NCBI RefSeq assembly: GCF_027625935.1
Contig: NZ_CP115300.1
Span: forward strand, 5,456,001-5,520,000
Source of the DNA: Streptomyces camelliae
Lineage (GTDB): Bacteria; Actinomycetota; Actinomycetes; Streptomycetales; Streptomycetaceae
Length of the DNA: 64,000 nucleotides
Direction: 5' to 3'
A model generated the notes under the pieces. It saw only the letters and a program-made list of their open reading frames with translations. It was not told the DNA's origin and did not search any database. The position numbers and the translations under genes were made by a program. Positions 8,460 to 17,334 of this stretch are shown piece by piece; the stretch's first letter is position 1, and each line of letters starts with the position of its first letter.

Positions 8460-8558
8460 CGGCGCCTCCGAACGCAAAGGGGATGTAAGCCGGTCCTTCA
8501 CGTCACCGTGCCTGAGCGTTCGCGTATTGGCAACAGTCCGGCACGTTACGCTCGGCGC

Positions 8559-8870
8559 GTGGTTGATACGACGCCCTTGACGCAAGCAGTGGATCACTTC
8601 GCCGACCGGCTGCGCGCGGCGCCGCAGAGCAGACTTCAGCGGGGGGCCGCGGCCGAGGCGCTGGCGCTGGCCCGGGAGTTGACCCGGTGGGCTCAGCGCG
8701 TCGAGGAGCCCGGGGCCGAGCCCCGGGAGATGCCGGACGCGGGGATGTTCGCCGCCGCTGATCAGATCCTCGTGGCCGCACACGATTTGGAGGTGGTGCT
8801 GCGGAGCGAGGAGCAGGTCGCCGAAGCGGTGCGGCTGGTGGAGGAGGCGCGGCAGCGGGCCGGCGTCTGA
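8559..8870 (+). CDS. Small helical hypothetical protein
   Basis: A 103-residue acidic protein, mostly alpha-helical, with many Ala, Glu, Arg and Leu (for example AAAEALALARELTRW). I do not recognise a family. The GTG at 8559 is preferred. No Shine-Dalgarno sequence precedes it, but TACGCT lies at 8547-8552, so the transcript may begin at or next to the start codon and be leaderless. GC3 is typical of a real Streptomyces gene. It lies between two opposite-strand genes with only eight bases to the next stop. Confidence 0.65.
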   Translation: MVDTTPLTQAVDHFADRLRAAPQSRLQRGAAAEALALARELTRWAQRVEEPGAEPREMPDAGMFAAADQILVAAHDLEVVLRSEEQVAEAVRLVEEARQRAGV

Positions 8871-8878
8871 GGAACCCC

Positions 8879-9661
8879 CTACAGGGACGCTATGACCCGG
8901 TCCGCCAGTATGTAGACCATCTCCTCGCCGAACGCGAAGGTGAGGGTGTAGGCGCCGGAGATGCCCGAGCCGCCGAGGAGGTACGGGGTCTCGCCCGACG
9001 CCACCGCCGCGGCCAGGCGTTCGGCGGTCTCGCGGTGGCCCGGGGTCATGCACAGGGTGGTGCCGTCGGCGAAGACGTAGACGTCGAGGGTGCCGAGCGG
9101 GCCCGGACGGACGTCGGCCAGTTCGACACGGTCGGCGGCGAGCTGCTCCAGCGTGGTCACCGTACGCTCGTGGTCGTTCACGGCCGGCGACTGCACCGGG
9201 ACGAAGTCGGGGTGCGAGGGGTGCCGACGGCGGGCCGCGGCCAGTTCCGGGGACTCCCCGGCGAACTCGTCGGCCTCGGTGGTCGGCTCGGACACCGGCT
9301 CCAGGCCGGCGAAGTCGCTCTGCCGGGGCAGGAAGATCTCGGTGTCGGACAGGCCGAGCAGAGAGGGCGCGTCGGAGGCGTCACGGGCCTCCTGCGCGGC
9401 CCAGAAGGCACGCGCTTCGGCCAGCTCACGCTCCCGCTCCTCGGCGAGCGCCTCGGCCACGGCCGCGCGTATCTGGTCGGCGTCGGCGTGGGTGCGGGCG
9501 CTGGGCAGCAGGGCGCGGGTGGTGGCCGCCTGGTCCTCGGCGAGCTGGCGCTGCAGCTCGGTGAGCTGACGGCGCAGCTTCACGACGGTGCGCAGGACGG
9601 CGACGCCCACGGCGCCGGTGGCGGCCGTGGTGAGCAGCAGGGCGATGGGCATGGCGCTCAC
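8879..9661 (-). CDS. Conserved hypothetical membrane-anchored protein
   Basis: A 260-residue protein. One N-terminal membrane helix (about 5-25) is followed by a coiled-coil region rich in Gln, Glu and Arg (about 28-95), an acidic low-complexity linker, and a C-terminal globular domain of about 110 residues. That domain contains DVYVFADGTTLCMTPGHRETAERLA and ends in EEMVYILADRVIASL. I do not recognise the domain. The GTG at 9661 is preceded by GGGAG eight bases upstream. The layout suggests the protein is tethered to the cytoplasmic face of the membrane and presents a domain on a coiled-coil stalk. Confidence 0.75.
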   Translation of the reverse strand: MSAMPIALLLTTAATGAVGVAVLRTVVKLRRQLTELQRQLAEDQAATTRALLPSARTHADADQIRAAVAEALAEERERELAEARAFWAAQEARDASDAPSLLGLSDTEIFLPRQSDFAGLEPVSEPTTEADEFAGESPELAAARRRHPSHPDFVPVQSPAVNDHERTVTTLEQLAADRVELADVRPGPLGTLDVYVFADGTTLCMTPGHRETAERLAAAVASGETPYLLGGSGISGAYTLTFAFGEEMVYILADRVIASL

Positions 9662-9868
9662 TGACGTACTCCCGGTTCAAAGTCGACCCCCGACTTCCTA
9701 CATCAGCTTGAAGGGTGGACTATCCAGCTGTCAGTGCGTAACGTCACGAAACGGACAGGTCTTTGGTCTCGTGGATTCTTCGAGCGGCGCGCTGACCTGC
9801 GTTGACCTGCACTGTTGTGGTGCGCGAGCGAGATAGGTCACATCCTGGGGGAGATTGGATCACGAAAA

Positions 9869-9903
9869 GGCCCAGAACCGTGGAGATTCCTGGGTTCTGG
9901 GCC
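9869..9903 (-). terminator. Terminator after thiolase
   Basis: An 11-bp inverted repeat GGCCCAGAACC (9869-9879) with 9893-9903. Read on the minus strand it is followed by TTTTCG. The stretch 9662-9868 between it and the previous gene holds no gene I can support. Confidence 0.8.
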
Positions 9904-9944
9904 GATTCGCGACGTGACGTGCCTGTCCCGCTACGGACGGTGTG

Positions 9945-11162
9945 TCAGCTGAGGCGCTCGATGACCATCGCCATGCCCTGGCCGCCGCCGACGCACATCG
10001 TCTCCAGGCCGAACTGCTTGTCGTGGAACTGCAGGGAGTTGATGAGCGTGCCGGTGATGCGGGCGCCGGTCATGCCGAAGGGGTGGCCCACGGCGATGGC
10101 GCCGCCGTTGACGTTCAGCTTGTCGAGGTCGATGCCGAGGTCGCGGTAGGAGGGGATCACCTGGGCGGCGAAGGCCTCGTTGATCTCGACCAGGTCGATG
10201 TCGTCGATGGTGAGGCCCGCGCGCCGCAGCGCCTGGTTGCTGGCCTCGACCGGGCCGAGGCCCATGATCTCGGGGGACAGGCCCGAGACGCCGGTGGACA
10301 CGATGCGGGCGAGCGGGGTCAGGCCCAGCTCGCGGGCCTTGGTGTCGGACATGATGACGACGGCGGCGGCGCCGTCGTTGAGCGGGCAGCAGTTGCCGGC
10401 GGTGACGAGGCCGTCCGGGCGGAACACCGGCTTCAGGCCCGCCACGCCCTCCAGGGTGACGCCGGCGCGCGGGCCGTCGTCCTTGCTGACGACGGTGCCG
10501 TCGGGAAGGGTGACCGGGGTGATCTCGCGCTCCCAGAAGCCGTTCTTGATGGCTTCCTCGGCGAGGTTCTGCGAGCGGACGCCGAACTCGTCCATCTCCT
10601 GGCGGGTGATGCCCTTGGCGCGGGCCAGGTTCTCGGCGGTCTGGCCCATCGCGATGTACGGGTCGGGCAGCAGGCCGTCCTCGCGCGGGTCGTGCCAGGT
10701 CGTGCCCTCCTGCTGGGCGACGGCCTCGGTGCGGGCCTGCGCCTCGGCGAAGAGCGGGTTGTAGGTGCCCGGCATGTCGGAGCTGCCGTGGGCGTAGCGG
10801 GAAACCATCTCCACACCGGCCGAGATGAAGACGTCGCCCTCACCGGCCTTGATGGCGTGCAGGGCCATGCGGGAGGTCTGGAGGGAGGAGGAGCAGTAGC
10901 GGGTGATCGTGCAGCCGGGCAGGTGGTCCATGCCCATCTGCACGGCGACGATACGGCCGAGGTTGTGGCCCTGCTCGCCGCCGGGGAGGCCGCAGCCGAG
11001 CATCAGGTCGTCGATGTCCCGGGGGTCCAGCTCGGGGACCTTGGCGAGCGCGGCCTGGATGATCGTGGCGGTCAGGTCGTCGGGGCGCAGGTCCTTCAGG
11101 GAGCCCTTGACGGCGCGGCCGATGGGGGAGCGGGCGGTCGAGACGATGACGGCTTCGGGCAT
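9945..11162 (-). CDS. Acetyl-CoA C-acyltransferase (thiolase)
   Basis: A 405-residue thiolase II superfamily enzyme that either cleaves 3-ketoacyl-CoA or condenses acetyl-CoA. The nucleophilic cysteine is in [10 protein letters not shown] (about residue 90). The histidine motif [16 protein letters not shown] and the second catalytic cysteine in [10 protein letters not shown] are near the C-terminus. The N-terminal [12 protein letters not shown] is canonical. The ATG at 11162 is preferred over the adjacent in-frame GTG at 11165 because GGAG lies only two bases before the GTG. Expected to act in fatty-acid beta-oxidation. It is transcribed alone, with an AAGCGCTT palindrome about 110 bp upstream. 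Confidence 0.92.
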   Translation of the reverse strand: MPEAVIVSTARSPIGRAVKGSLKDLRPDDLTATIIQAALAKVPELDPRDIDDLMLGCGLPGGEQGHNLGRIVAVQMGMDHLPGCTITRYCSSSLQTSRMALHAIKAGEGDVFISAGVEMVSRYAHGSSDMPGTYNPLFAEAQARTEAVAQQEGTTWHDPREDGLLPDPYIAMGQTAENLARAKGITRQEMDEFGVRSQNLAEEAIKNGFWEREITPVTLPDGTVVSKDDGPRAGVTLEGVAGLKPVFRPDGLVTAGNCCPLNDGAAAVVIMSDTKARELGLTPLARIVSTGVSGLSPEIMGLGPVEASNQALRRAGLTIDDIDLVEINEAFAAQVIPSYRDLGIDLDKLNVNGGAIAVGHPFGMTGARITGTLINSLQFHDKQFGLETMCVGGGQGMAMVIERLS

Positions 11163-11272
11163 CACGGCTCCAGTGGACTGTGTGTGCTTTTCGGGCAGGG
11201 CCGCTTGGGAAGTTACCGCTCCGTATGGTCCAGGTCACGGGTGCGGTGGTGTGACACTGGCCGCAATTTACT

Positions 11273-11280
11273 AAGCGCTT
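11273..11280. promoter_or_regulatory. AAGCGCTT palindrome upstream of thiolase
   Basis: An 8-bp perfect palindrome in the context CTAAGCGCTTGCTT, between the thiolase and SGNH hydrolase genes. Similar sequences often precede TetR-controlled acyl-CoA metabolism genes in actinomycetes; that link is an inference here. Confidence 0.35.
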
Positions 11281-11306
11281 GCTTGGGCCTCCCGCGCGGC
11301 AGAGGT

Positions 11307-12326
11307 TCAGACCGACGGAGTCGCCGGCTCGGCTTCCGGCACCCGGCGCCGGCGCCGGCGCTTGAGCAGTGCCCACGGTCCCCGCGGCCCCGTCGGCATC
11401 GCCGCGGTGACCTCCGTGCCTGCCTCCGAGGCGGCCTCCGCCGCGGCCCGGGCCACGGGCAGGAAGCCCTCGCGCCGCATCACGTCCGGCCGTTCCTCCT
11501 CCGCCGGCCACAGGCCCAGGGCCGCGCAGACCGTCGGCAGCACCGCCATCGCCGCTGTCGCGTAGCCCTCCGCCGAGGGGTGGTAGTTGTCGGGGCCGAA
11601 GAGTTCCCGGGGGTTCGCCTCGAACTCCGGGCCCAGCAGGTCGCCCAGGGACACCGTGCGGCCGCCCTGCTCCACCGCCCCGATCGTCTGGGCCGCCGCC
11701 AGCTGGCGGGACGCCCGCCGGGCCAGCCAGCGCAACGGCTGCTGCACCGGCTCGATCGTGCCGAGGTCGGGGCAGGTGCCGACCACCACCTCCGCGCCGG
11801 CCGTGCGCAGCCGTCGTACCGCCGACGACAGGTGCCGTACCGAACGGGTCGGCGGCATCCGGTGCGTCACGTCGTTCGCGCCGATCATGATCACGCAGAT
11901 GTCCGGGACGGGAGCGGCGGCCGACAGCACCAGCGCCACCTGGCGGTCCAGGTCGTCCGACTGGGCTCCGGGCAGTGCGACGTTACGGAGCTCCACCGGG
12001 CGTTCCGCCACCGCCGCCAGCCCCGACGCCAGCAGCGCCCCCGGGGTCTGGCCCGCCCGGTGCACGCCCTGCCCGGCCGCCGTCGAGTCGCCGAGCATGA
12101 CCAGACGCAGGGGCGGTTCGCCGGGCACGGCGTAGGTGAGGCCGTACATGCCGTCGGCGACCGGGACCCGGCCGCCGCTGCCGTTGCCCACATGGCGCCG
12201 GGCCAGCCGTACCTCCGCCAGCAGCAGACCGACGGCGGCCGCTCCGGCCAGGCCGACCCCGCCACCGCCGTACGCCGCTCCGGCCGCGATGCGCCGGGCC
12301 ACCCGCGCCCTCGACATGTTCGTCAT
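11307..12326 (-). CDS. Secreted or membrane-anchored SGNH/GDSL hydrolase
   Basis: A 339-residue serine esterase or lipase of the SGNH fold. An N-terminal hydrophobic segment (about 12-35) acts as signal or anchor. Block I VMLGDSTAAGQG holds the nucleophilic Ser. Block III IMIGANDVTH holds the oxyanion Asn. Block V NYHPSAEGY holds the catalytic His, with Asp two residues before NYH. The C-terminus ends in a very basic run after KRRRRRR. The start at 12326 is the ATG with GGGAGG upstream. It is divergent from the cystathionine beta-synthase gene, 164 bp apart. The substrate cannot be told. Confidence 0.88.
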   Translation of the reverse strand: MTNMSRARVARRIAAGAAYGGGGVGLAGAAAVGLLLAEVRLARRHVGNGSGGRVPVADGMYGLTYAVPGEPPLRLVMLGDSTAAGQGVHRAGQTPGALLASGLAAVAERPVELRNVALPGAQSDDLDRQVALVLSAAAPVPDICVIMIGANDVTHRMPPTRSVRHLSSAVRRLRTAGAEVVVGTCPDLGTIEPVQQPLRWLARRASRQLAAAQTIGAVEQGGRTVSLGDLLGPEFEANPRELFGPDNYHPSAEGYATAAMAVLPTVCAALGLWPAEEERPDVMRREGFLPVARAAAEAASEAGTEVTAAMPTGPRGPWALLKRRRRRRVPEAEPATPSV

Positions 12327-12490
12327 GCGTCGCCGCCACCTCCCTCGTAGCCGTACATCCACTCCTTGCCCCGTACAGCCCGTGCGCCAATCTCGACGGG
12401 GAGTGAACGGCCACCACGTCCCACTCGTGGGCCGTAGGCTGACTTGACCACTACGACCACTGCTTTTGTGCACAGCAACCGGAGACAACG

Positions 12491-13882
12491 GTGCAATTCC
12501 ACGACTCGATGATCAGCCTCGTCGGCAACACCCCGCTGGTGCGGCTCAACAACGTGACCAAGGGCATCCAGGCGACCGTCCTTGCCAAGGTCGAGTACTT
12601 CAACCCCGGCGGCTCCGTGAAGGACCGCATCGCCCTGCGCATGATCGAGGCCGCCGAGCAGAGCGGGGAGCTGAAGCCGGGCGGCACCATTGTGGAGCCG
12701 ACCAGCGGGAACACCGGCGTGGGGCTCGCGATCGTCGCTCAGCAGAAGGGGTACAAGTGCATCTTCGTGTGCCCCGACAAGGTGAGCACCGACAAGATCA
12801 ACGTGCTGCGCGCGTACGGCGCGGAGGTCGTGGTCTGCCCGACCGCCGTGGATCCCGAGCACCCCGACTCGTACTACAACGTCTCCGACCGGCTCGTCCG
12901 CGAGACCCCGGGCGCCTGGAAGCCGGACCAGTACTCCAACCCCAACAACCCGCTCTCCCACTATCACTCGACCGGCCCCGAGCTGTGGGAGCAGACGGAG
13001 GGGAAGATCACCCACTTCGTGGCGGGCGTGGGCACGGGCGGGACGATCTCCGGCACCGGCCGGTATCTGAAGGACGCCAGCGACGGCAAGGTCAAGGTCA
13101 TCGGCGCCGACCCGGAGGGCTCCGTCTACTCCGGCGGCTCCGGGCGGCCGTATCTCGTCGAGGGCGTGGGTGAGGACTTCTGGCCGACCGCCTACGACCG
13201 CACCGTCGCCGACGAGATCGTCGCCGTCTCCGACAAGGACTCCTTCCAGATGACCCGCCGCCTGGCCAAGGAGGAGGGCCTGCTGGTGGGCGGCTCCTGC
13301 GGGATGGCCGTCGTGGCCGCGCTGCGGGTCGCCGAGCGGCTCGGCCCGGACGACGTGGTGGTCGTGCTGCTGCCGGACAGCGGGCGCGGATACCTCTCGA
13401 AGATCTTCAACGACGAGTGGATGGCCGACTACGGCTTCCTGGAGGACGAGGGCCCGAGCGCCCGCGTCGCCGACGTCCTGAACCACAAGGCGGGCGGCAC
13501 CATCCCCTCCCTGGTGCACATGCACCCCGAGGAGACCGTCGGCCAGGCCATCGAGGTGCTGCGCGAGTACGGCGTCTCGCAGATGCCGGTCGTCAAGCCG
13601 GGTGCCGGTCACCCCGACGTGATGGCCGCCGAGGTCGTCGGCTCGGTCGTGGAACGGGAGCTGCTGGACGCCCTGTTCTCCAAGCGCGCCTCCCTGGAGG
13701 ACCCGCTGGAGAAGCACATGTCCGCCCCGCTGCCCCAGGTCGGCTCCGGCGAGCCCGTCGGCGACCTGATGTCCGTGCTCGGCTCGGCCGACGCGGCGAT
13801 CGTCCTCGTCGAGGGCAAGCCGACCGGCGTGGTCAGCCGGCAGGACCTGCTGGCGTTCCTCGCCAAGGGCGGCAAGCAGTAG
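12491..13882 (+). CDS. cbs: Cystathionine beta-synthase
   Basis: A 463-residue PLP enzyme that condenses serine with homocysteine in transsulfuration. The PLP lysine is in NPGGSVKDR (about residue 40), the phosphate loop is GTGGTISGTGR, and the asparagine loop is EPTSGNTGVGL. The catalytic domain covers about 1-320. The C-terminal 130 residues hold a pair of CBS motifs (around MHPEETVGQAIEVLREYGVSQMPV and around SVLGSADAAIVLVEGKPTGVVS), which distinguishes it from plain cysteine synthase. The GTG at 12491 follows GGAG with six bases between. No terminator is obvious after it. Confidence 0.93.
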   Translation: MQFHDSMISLVGNTPLVRLNNVTKGIQATVLAKVEYFNPGGSVKDRIALRMIEAAEQSGELKPGGTIVEPTSGNTGVGLAIVAQQKGYKCIFVCPDKVSTDKINVLRAYGAEVVVCPTAVDPEHPDSYYNVSDRLVRETPGAWKPDQYSNPNNPLSHYHSTGPELWEQTEGKITHFVAGVGTGGTISGTGRYLKDASDGKVKVIGADPEGSVYSGGSGRPYLVEGVGEDFWPTAYDRTVADEIVAVSDKDSFQMTRRLAKEEGLLVGGSCGMAVVAALRVAERLGPDDVVVVLLPDSGRGYLSKIFNDEWMADYGFLEDEGPSARVADVLNHKAGGTIPSLVHMHPEETVGQAIEVLREYGVSQMPVVKPGAGHPDVMAAEVVGSVVERELLDALFSKRASLEDPLEKHMSAPLPQVGSGEPVGDLMSVLGSADAAIVLVEGKPTGVVSRQDLLAFLAKGGKQ

Positions 13883-14200
13883 CCGAACGGGGGGTGAACT
13901 GCCGGTTTCGGTGCCGCACTTGCGGGTGGTCCGCCGGTCGGGCGGTCTTCGCGGAAGTGGTACGAGCGTGTCACGTCCACGCAGCACACGCTTAACACGG
14001 GTCCGGCACATTAGTGGGTGTCGGCAGGGCGGGAGCGGCTCCCCGCCCCGGCCGACGCCGAACGGCGCCAAGGACCTCCGGAGCGGCTCCCGGACCTCCA
14101 TGGACGCCACGGACGCGCAGCCCGGCCCTGACCCGGCCCGCGTCCCTCGCGGGGACCGCCGTCGTCCCGCCCCCCGGCAACGGGGGTGCGGCGGTCCCCG
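13883..14200. other. Intergenic region without a supported gene
   Basis: About 320 bases between cbs and the tandem repeat block. Short open frames exist on both strands but have no ribosome-binding site or recognisable product. TTAACACGG near 13992 is a slightly AT-richer spot. Confidence 0.5.
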
Positions 14201-14276
14201 CGAAAGCTTTCTGCACGGTCGTGAGCTTTCTGGACGGCCGTCAGCCTTCTGAACCCTCGTCAGCCTTCTAGACGGT
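14201..14276. repeat. Four tandem 19-bp repeats
   Basis: Units at 14201-14219, 14220-14238, 14239-14257 and 14258-14276 share the pattern CGtcAGCyTTCTgnACgGt, with a partial fifth unit CGTC after. The last unit contains the stop codon of the regulator gene that ends at 14268, so the array forms its 3' untranslated region. Confidence 0.8.
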
Positions 14277-15116
14277 CGTCCAACTCCCCAGCAGCGCCAG
14301 CCGCTCCGCCGTCTCCGACCCCTTCTCCGGGGTGTACACCACGATCGTCTGTTCCGGGTCGTGTCCGACCGTCAGCGTCTCGTACGGCAGGGTCAGCAGG
14401 CCCGCCACCGGGTGCCGGACCTTCTTCACGCCGTACGCGCACTCCCTGACCTCGTGGTCCGCCCACAGCCGGCGGAAGTCCTCGCTCTTCAGGGAGAGTT
14501 CGCCGACCAGCGCGCACAGCTCGGGGTCGTCGGCGTACTTCCCGGCGGCCAGCCGCAGGTTGGCCACCGTCGTCGCGGCCACCGCGGACCACTCGGGGTA
14601 CAGGTCACGGGCGGCCGGGTTCAGGAAGACCTGCCGGGGCATGTTCCGCTCGGCCGGGGACATACGGCTGAAGCCGTTCACCGCGTCGCCGAGCGCGTTC
14701 CACGCGAGCACGTCCATCCGGCGGCCCAGCACGAACGCCGGGCTGTGCTCCATGCCGTCGAGCAGCGTCTGCACGCCGGGGCGCACGCGGGGCGCGGGCT
14801 GCCGCCGGGGCTGTCCGCCCTGGCGCCGGTGCTGCGGGCGGGCCACCGTCCGCAGATGGGCGTGCTCGGTCTCGTCCAGCCGCAGCACCCGGGCGATCGC
14901 GTCCAGCACCGCGTCACTGACGCTCGGCCCGCGCCCCTGCTCCAGCCGGATGTAGTAGTCGACGCTCACGCCCGCGAGCTGGGCCACCTCCTCGCGGCGC
15001 AGGCCCGGTACGCGGCGCCGCCCGTGGCCGGGCAGCCCCACCTCCTCGGGCTGGATCCGTGCACGTCGTGAGCGCAGGAAGTCGCCGACTTCCCCTTCCA
15101 GCCAGTCCCCGTCCAT
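14268..15116 (-). CDS. Helix-turn-helix regulator, MmyB-like ligand-binding domain
   Basis: A 282-residue transcription factor. The N-terminal XRE-type HTH (about 10-75) contains REEVAQLAGVSVDYYIRLEQGR. The remaining 180 residues match the MmyB-like domain (LDGMEHSPAFVLGRRMDVLAWN, LAGLLTLPYETL-like C-terminal end), thought to bind fatty-acid-like ligands. The ATG at 15116 is where family similarity begins. It is divergent from the short-chain dehydrogenase gene at 15265, with an inverted repeat between them. This regulator/oxidoreductase pairing is common in actinomycetes and suggests local control. Its stop codon lies within the last 19-bp tandem repeat. Confidence 0.88.
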   Translation of the reverse strand: MDGDWLEGEVGDFLRSRRARIQPEEVGLPGHGRRRVPGLRREEVAQLAGVSVDYYIRLEQGRGPSVSDAVLDAIARVLRLDETEHAHLRTVARPQHRRQGGQPRRQPAPRVRPGVQTLLDGMEHSPAFVLGRRMDVLAWNALGDAVNGFSRMSPAERNMPRQVFLNPAARDLYPEWSAVAATTVANLRLAAGKYADDPELCALVGELSLKSEDFRRLWADHEVRECAYGVKKVRHPVAGLLTLPYETLTVGHDPEQTIVVYTPEKGSETAERLALLGSWTTV

Positions 15117-15163
15117 GGGATCGATCGTAGGGGAGAGGCCGCGGCCGAACCTGGTACTGGCAG

Positions 15164-15188
15164 ACCCAGGAAAAGCGCATCCCTGGGT
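15164..15188. promoter_or_regulatory. Inverted repeat between divergent regulator and dehydrogenase
   Basis: ACCCAGG (15164-15170) and CCTGGGT (15182-15188) with 11 bases between, midway between the two divergent starts. It is a likely operator for the MmyB-like regulator. Confidence 0.5.
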
Positions 15189-15264
15189 ACGGCCGCCGGA
15201 TCCGGCGAGGGTGGTGTCAGCCGCCGGGGAGCAGCCCCGGCGCCCGCATCCAGGGGGAACACCC

Positions 15265-16026
15265 ATGTCGTACCCGAACCTGTCCGGCCGCACCGCTGTC
15301 GTCACCGGCGCCGCCAGCGGCATCGGCGAGGCGCTCGCGGTGCAGCTCGCCGCCGAGGGCGCCCGGGTGGCGCTGCTGGCCCGGCGCGCCGACCGGCTTC
15401 AGGCGCTGGTGGAGAAGATCCGGGCCGACGGGGGCGAGGCGCTCGTCGTGGCCGCCGACGTCACCGACGACGCGTCCGTGGCGGCCGCCCGCGACCTGGT
15501 GCACCAGACGTTCGGCGCCGTTGACCTGGTCGTGAACAACGCCGGCGTCATGCTCCCGAACCCGGTCGCCGACGGCCGCATCGACGAGTGGCAGCGGATG
15601 CTCGACACCAACGTCACCGGAGTGCTGCGGGTCATCCGTGCCTTCGGCGCCGACCTGGTGGGCGCGGCCGGCGAGGGGCGCACCGCCGACCTGGTGAACA
15701 TCTCCTCCATCGGCGCCCACATCCCCTTCCCCAACTACGCGGTGTACGGCGCCACGAAGGCCGCCGTCACCTATCTCTCGCAGTCCCTGCGCACCGAGTT
15801 CGGGCCGCGGGACGTGCGGGTGACGAACATCGAGCCGGGGCTGACGCAGACCGAGCTGGCCGCGCATGTCGACAGCGCGGAGCTGTCCGGGCAGCTGGAC
15901 GGCTTGTTCGAGGCGATCGGCAGCCTGTCGGCGGCGGAGGTCGCGGACGTCGTCGCCTACGCCACCAGCCGGCCCCGGCACGTCAACCTCCGCCAGATCA
16001 TGGTGCTGCCGACCCGGCAGGCGTGA
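15265..16026 (+). CDS. Short-chain dehydrogenase/reductase (SDR)
   Basis: A 253-residue classical SDR. Cofactor motif TGAASGIG is at about residues 14-21. NNAGVM is at about 90-95. The active-site serine is in NISSIGA and the catalytic YGATK is at about 156-160. It lacks an acidic residue right after the second strand (ARRADR instead), which suggests NADPH preference. GGGGG precedes the ATG at 15265 by about eight bases. Probably controlled by the divergent MmyB-like regulator. The substrate is unknown. Confidence 0.9.
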   Translation: MSYPNLSGRTAVVTGAASGIGEALAVQLAAEGARVALLARRADRLQALVEKIRADGGEALVVAADVTDDASVAAARDLVHQTFGAVDLVVNNAGVMLPNPVADGRIDEWQRMLDTNVTGVLRVIRAFGADLVGAAGEGRTADLVNISSIGAHIPFPNYAVYGATKAAVTYLSQSLRTEFGPRDVRVTNIEPGLTQTELAAHVDSAELSGQLDGLFEAIGSLSAAEVADVVAYATSRPRHVNLRQIMVLPTRQA

Positions 16027-16065
16027 GGCCGGGGGCGTGGGGCCGGGGGCGTGGGGCCGCGCGGG

Positions 16066-16491
16066 TCAGTCGTCGTCGCGGGAGCGGGCGCGGCGGCCGG
16101 AGAACAGCTCGGGGTTGTACCGGACCGCCTGGGCGAAGTTGACGCCGACGATGCCGAGCCAGGCGGCCACCGTCCCGGCCGTCCCCGCGACGCCGCCGGC
16201 GACGGCGGTCAGCGGGATCGCCAGGACCAGCGAGACGATCGCGAGCCCGAAGCGCTCCGGCCAGGTGTCGGCGCTCTTCGGGCGCCGGGCGCCGCGCGCG
16301 CTCGCCATCTGCTGCTCGGCCAGGTGCCGCCGTACCCGGCGGTCCACCGCGTCGTCGATGCGCTGCTCGACCTTCTCCAGGAAGGAGTCCAGCAGCGCGG
16401 CGTCGTAGTCCTCGCCCAGGTCACGGCGTGCCCGCACCGTGGCGTCGAGGTCCTTGCGCAGGTCCACGTCCCGCGGGTCCAGAGTGTTCAT
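16066..16491 (-). CDS. Hypothetical protein with C-terminal membrane helices
   Basis: A 141-residue protein with an N-terminal charged helical half (about 1-80, coiled-coil-like, KVEQRIDDAVDRRVRRHLAEQ) and two hydrophobic segments in the second half (about 88-130). It ends in a basic and acidic tail (GRRARSRDDD). I do not recognise a named family. The ATG at 16491 is chosen as the start because the preceding 12 codons look like noncoding. It lies between the SDR and carbonic anhydrase genes, on the same strand as the latter. Confidence 0.7.
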   Translation of the reverse strand: MNTLDPRDVDLRKDLDATVRARRDLGEDYDAALLDSFLEKVEQRIDDAVDRRVRRHLAEQQMASARGARRPKSADTWPERFGLAIVSLVLAIPLTAVAGGVAGTAGTVAAWLGIVGVNFAQAVRYNPELFSGRRARSRDDD

Positions 16492-16551
16492 GCCGTTCAG
16501 GTTAGGAAGCGGCCGCCTGGGGCGCACTGGGGATAGCCCCCCTGTCCCGGC

Positions 16552-17130
16552 TCAGGGCAGAAGGCTGACGACCCCCGTGCCGAGGTCGAACCGGCCCGCC
16601 TCCACCCCGGCGGAGCCGAACGCCGGGTCGGCGCGGATCACGTCCCGCACCCACGCGGTGTGCGCCCGCATCGTGTGCTCGGCCCAGTCCCCGTCCAGGC
16701 CCCGGGTGCGCCGGGCGGCGGGCGCGATCTCCGCCACCAGCAGCTCCAGATGCCCCGGTACGGCCGCCCCGGTGCGCAGATGCTCCAGCGTGGCGGCGAC
16801 CGCCCCGCACCGCTCGTGCCCGAGCACCAGCACCAGCGGGATGCCGAGTTCCTGGACGCCGTACTGGACGGAGCCGAGCACGGCCTCGTCCAGCACCTGG
16901 CCGACCGTGCTGAGGCACAGCAGGTCCCCGAGGCCCTGGTCGAAGACCAGCTCCGGCGGCACCCGGGAGTCGACACAGCCGACGATCACCGCGCACGGCC
17001 GCGGTCGGGCGGGGCCGCCGTGCGGGCGCCGGGGGCGGCCGGCGGCGTAGCGCGCGTTGCCGGCGAGGAGCTCGCCGAGCACGGCGGCCGGAGTGGACGG
17101 CGTGGCGGGGTGGAGCGTGGGCGCGGCCAT
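16552..17130 (-). CDS. Beta-class carbonic anhydrase
   Basis: A 192-residue zinc enzyme interconverting CO2 and bicarbonate. The zinc and catalytic dyad motif CVDSRV is at about 52-57 and HERCGA at about 104-109, giving the Cys-His-Cys zinc ligands with Asp-Arg next to them. It has no signal peptide and is probably cytoplasmic. The length is close to the usual 190-230. It is divergent from the lyase-like gene and separated by 60 bases from the hypothetical gene downstream. Confidence 0.92.
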   Translation of the reverse strand: MAAPTLHPATPSTPAAVLGELLAGNARYAAGRPRRPHGGPARPRPCAVIVGCVDSRVPPELVFDQGLGDLLCLSTVGQVLDEAVLGSVQYGVQELGIPLVLVLGHERCGAVAATLEHLRTGAAVPGHLELLVAEIAPAARRTRGLDGDWAEHTMRAHTAWVRDVIRADPAFGSAGVEAGRFDLGTGVVSLLP

Positions 17131-17256
17131 AACTGCTCACGGTACGCAGGGGAGGCGTCACGCTCGGTCGCCGTTTAATGACATTTGGCCGATTCTTCGG
17201 CAGATCATCGCCCCGCTGATACCGCCCCTTGGCCGGTGGTGGCGGCACCGGATCGT

Positions 17257-17266
17257 GAGACGTCTC
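17257..17266. promoter_or_regulatory. 10-bp palindrome upstream of the lyase-like gene
   Basis: GAGACGTCTC is perfectly symmetric and lies 69 bp before the GTG start, in the short region shared with the divergent carbonic anhydrase gene. It may be an operator for the RpiR-type regulator of the same operon. Confidence 0.3.
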
Positions 17267-17334
17267 TTGCCCGGCTGTATAGGCTCATGCAGAGTTCTTG
17301 GTGGGTGAATAGCAGGGGTGAGGGGAGTTCGGGC

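Noticed and set aside
9942..12350. 802-codon plus-strand open frame
   Set aside because: It covers two well-supported minus-strand genes and has no recognisable domain.
13911..14252. Possible small gene between cbs and the regulator
   Set aside because: No ribosome-binding site, no similarity, and it runs through the 19-bp repeats.
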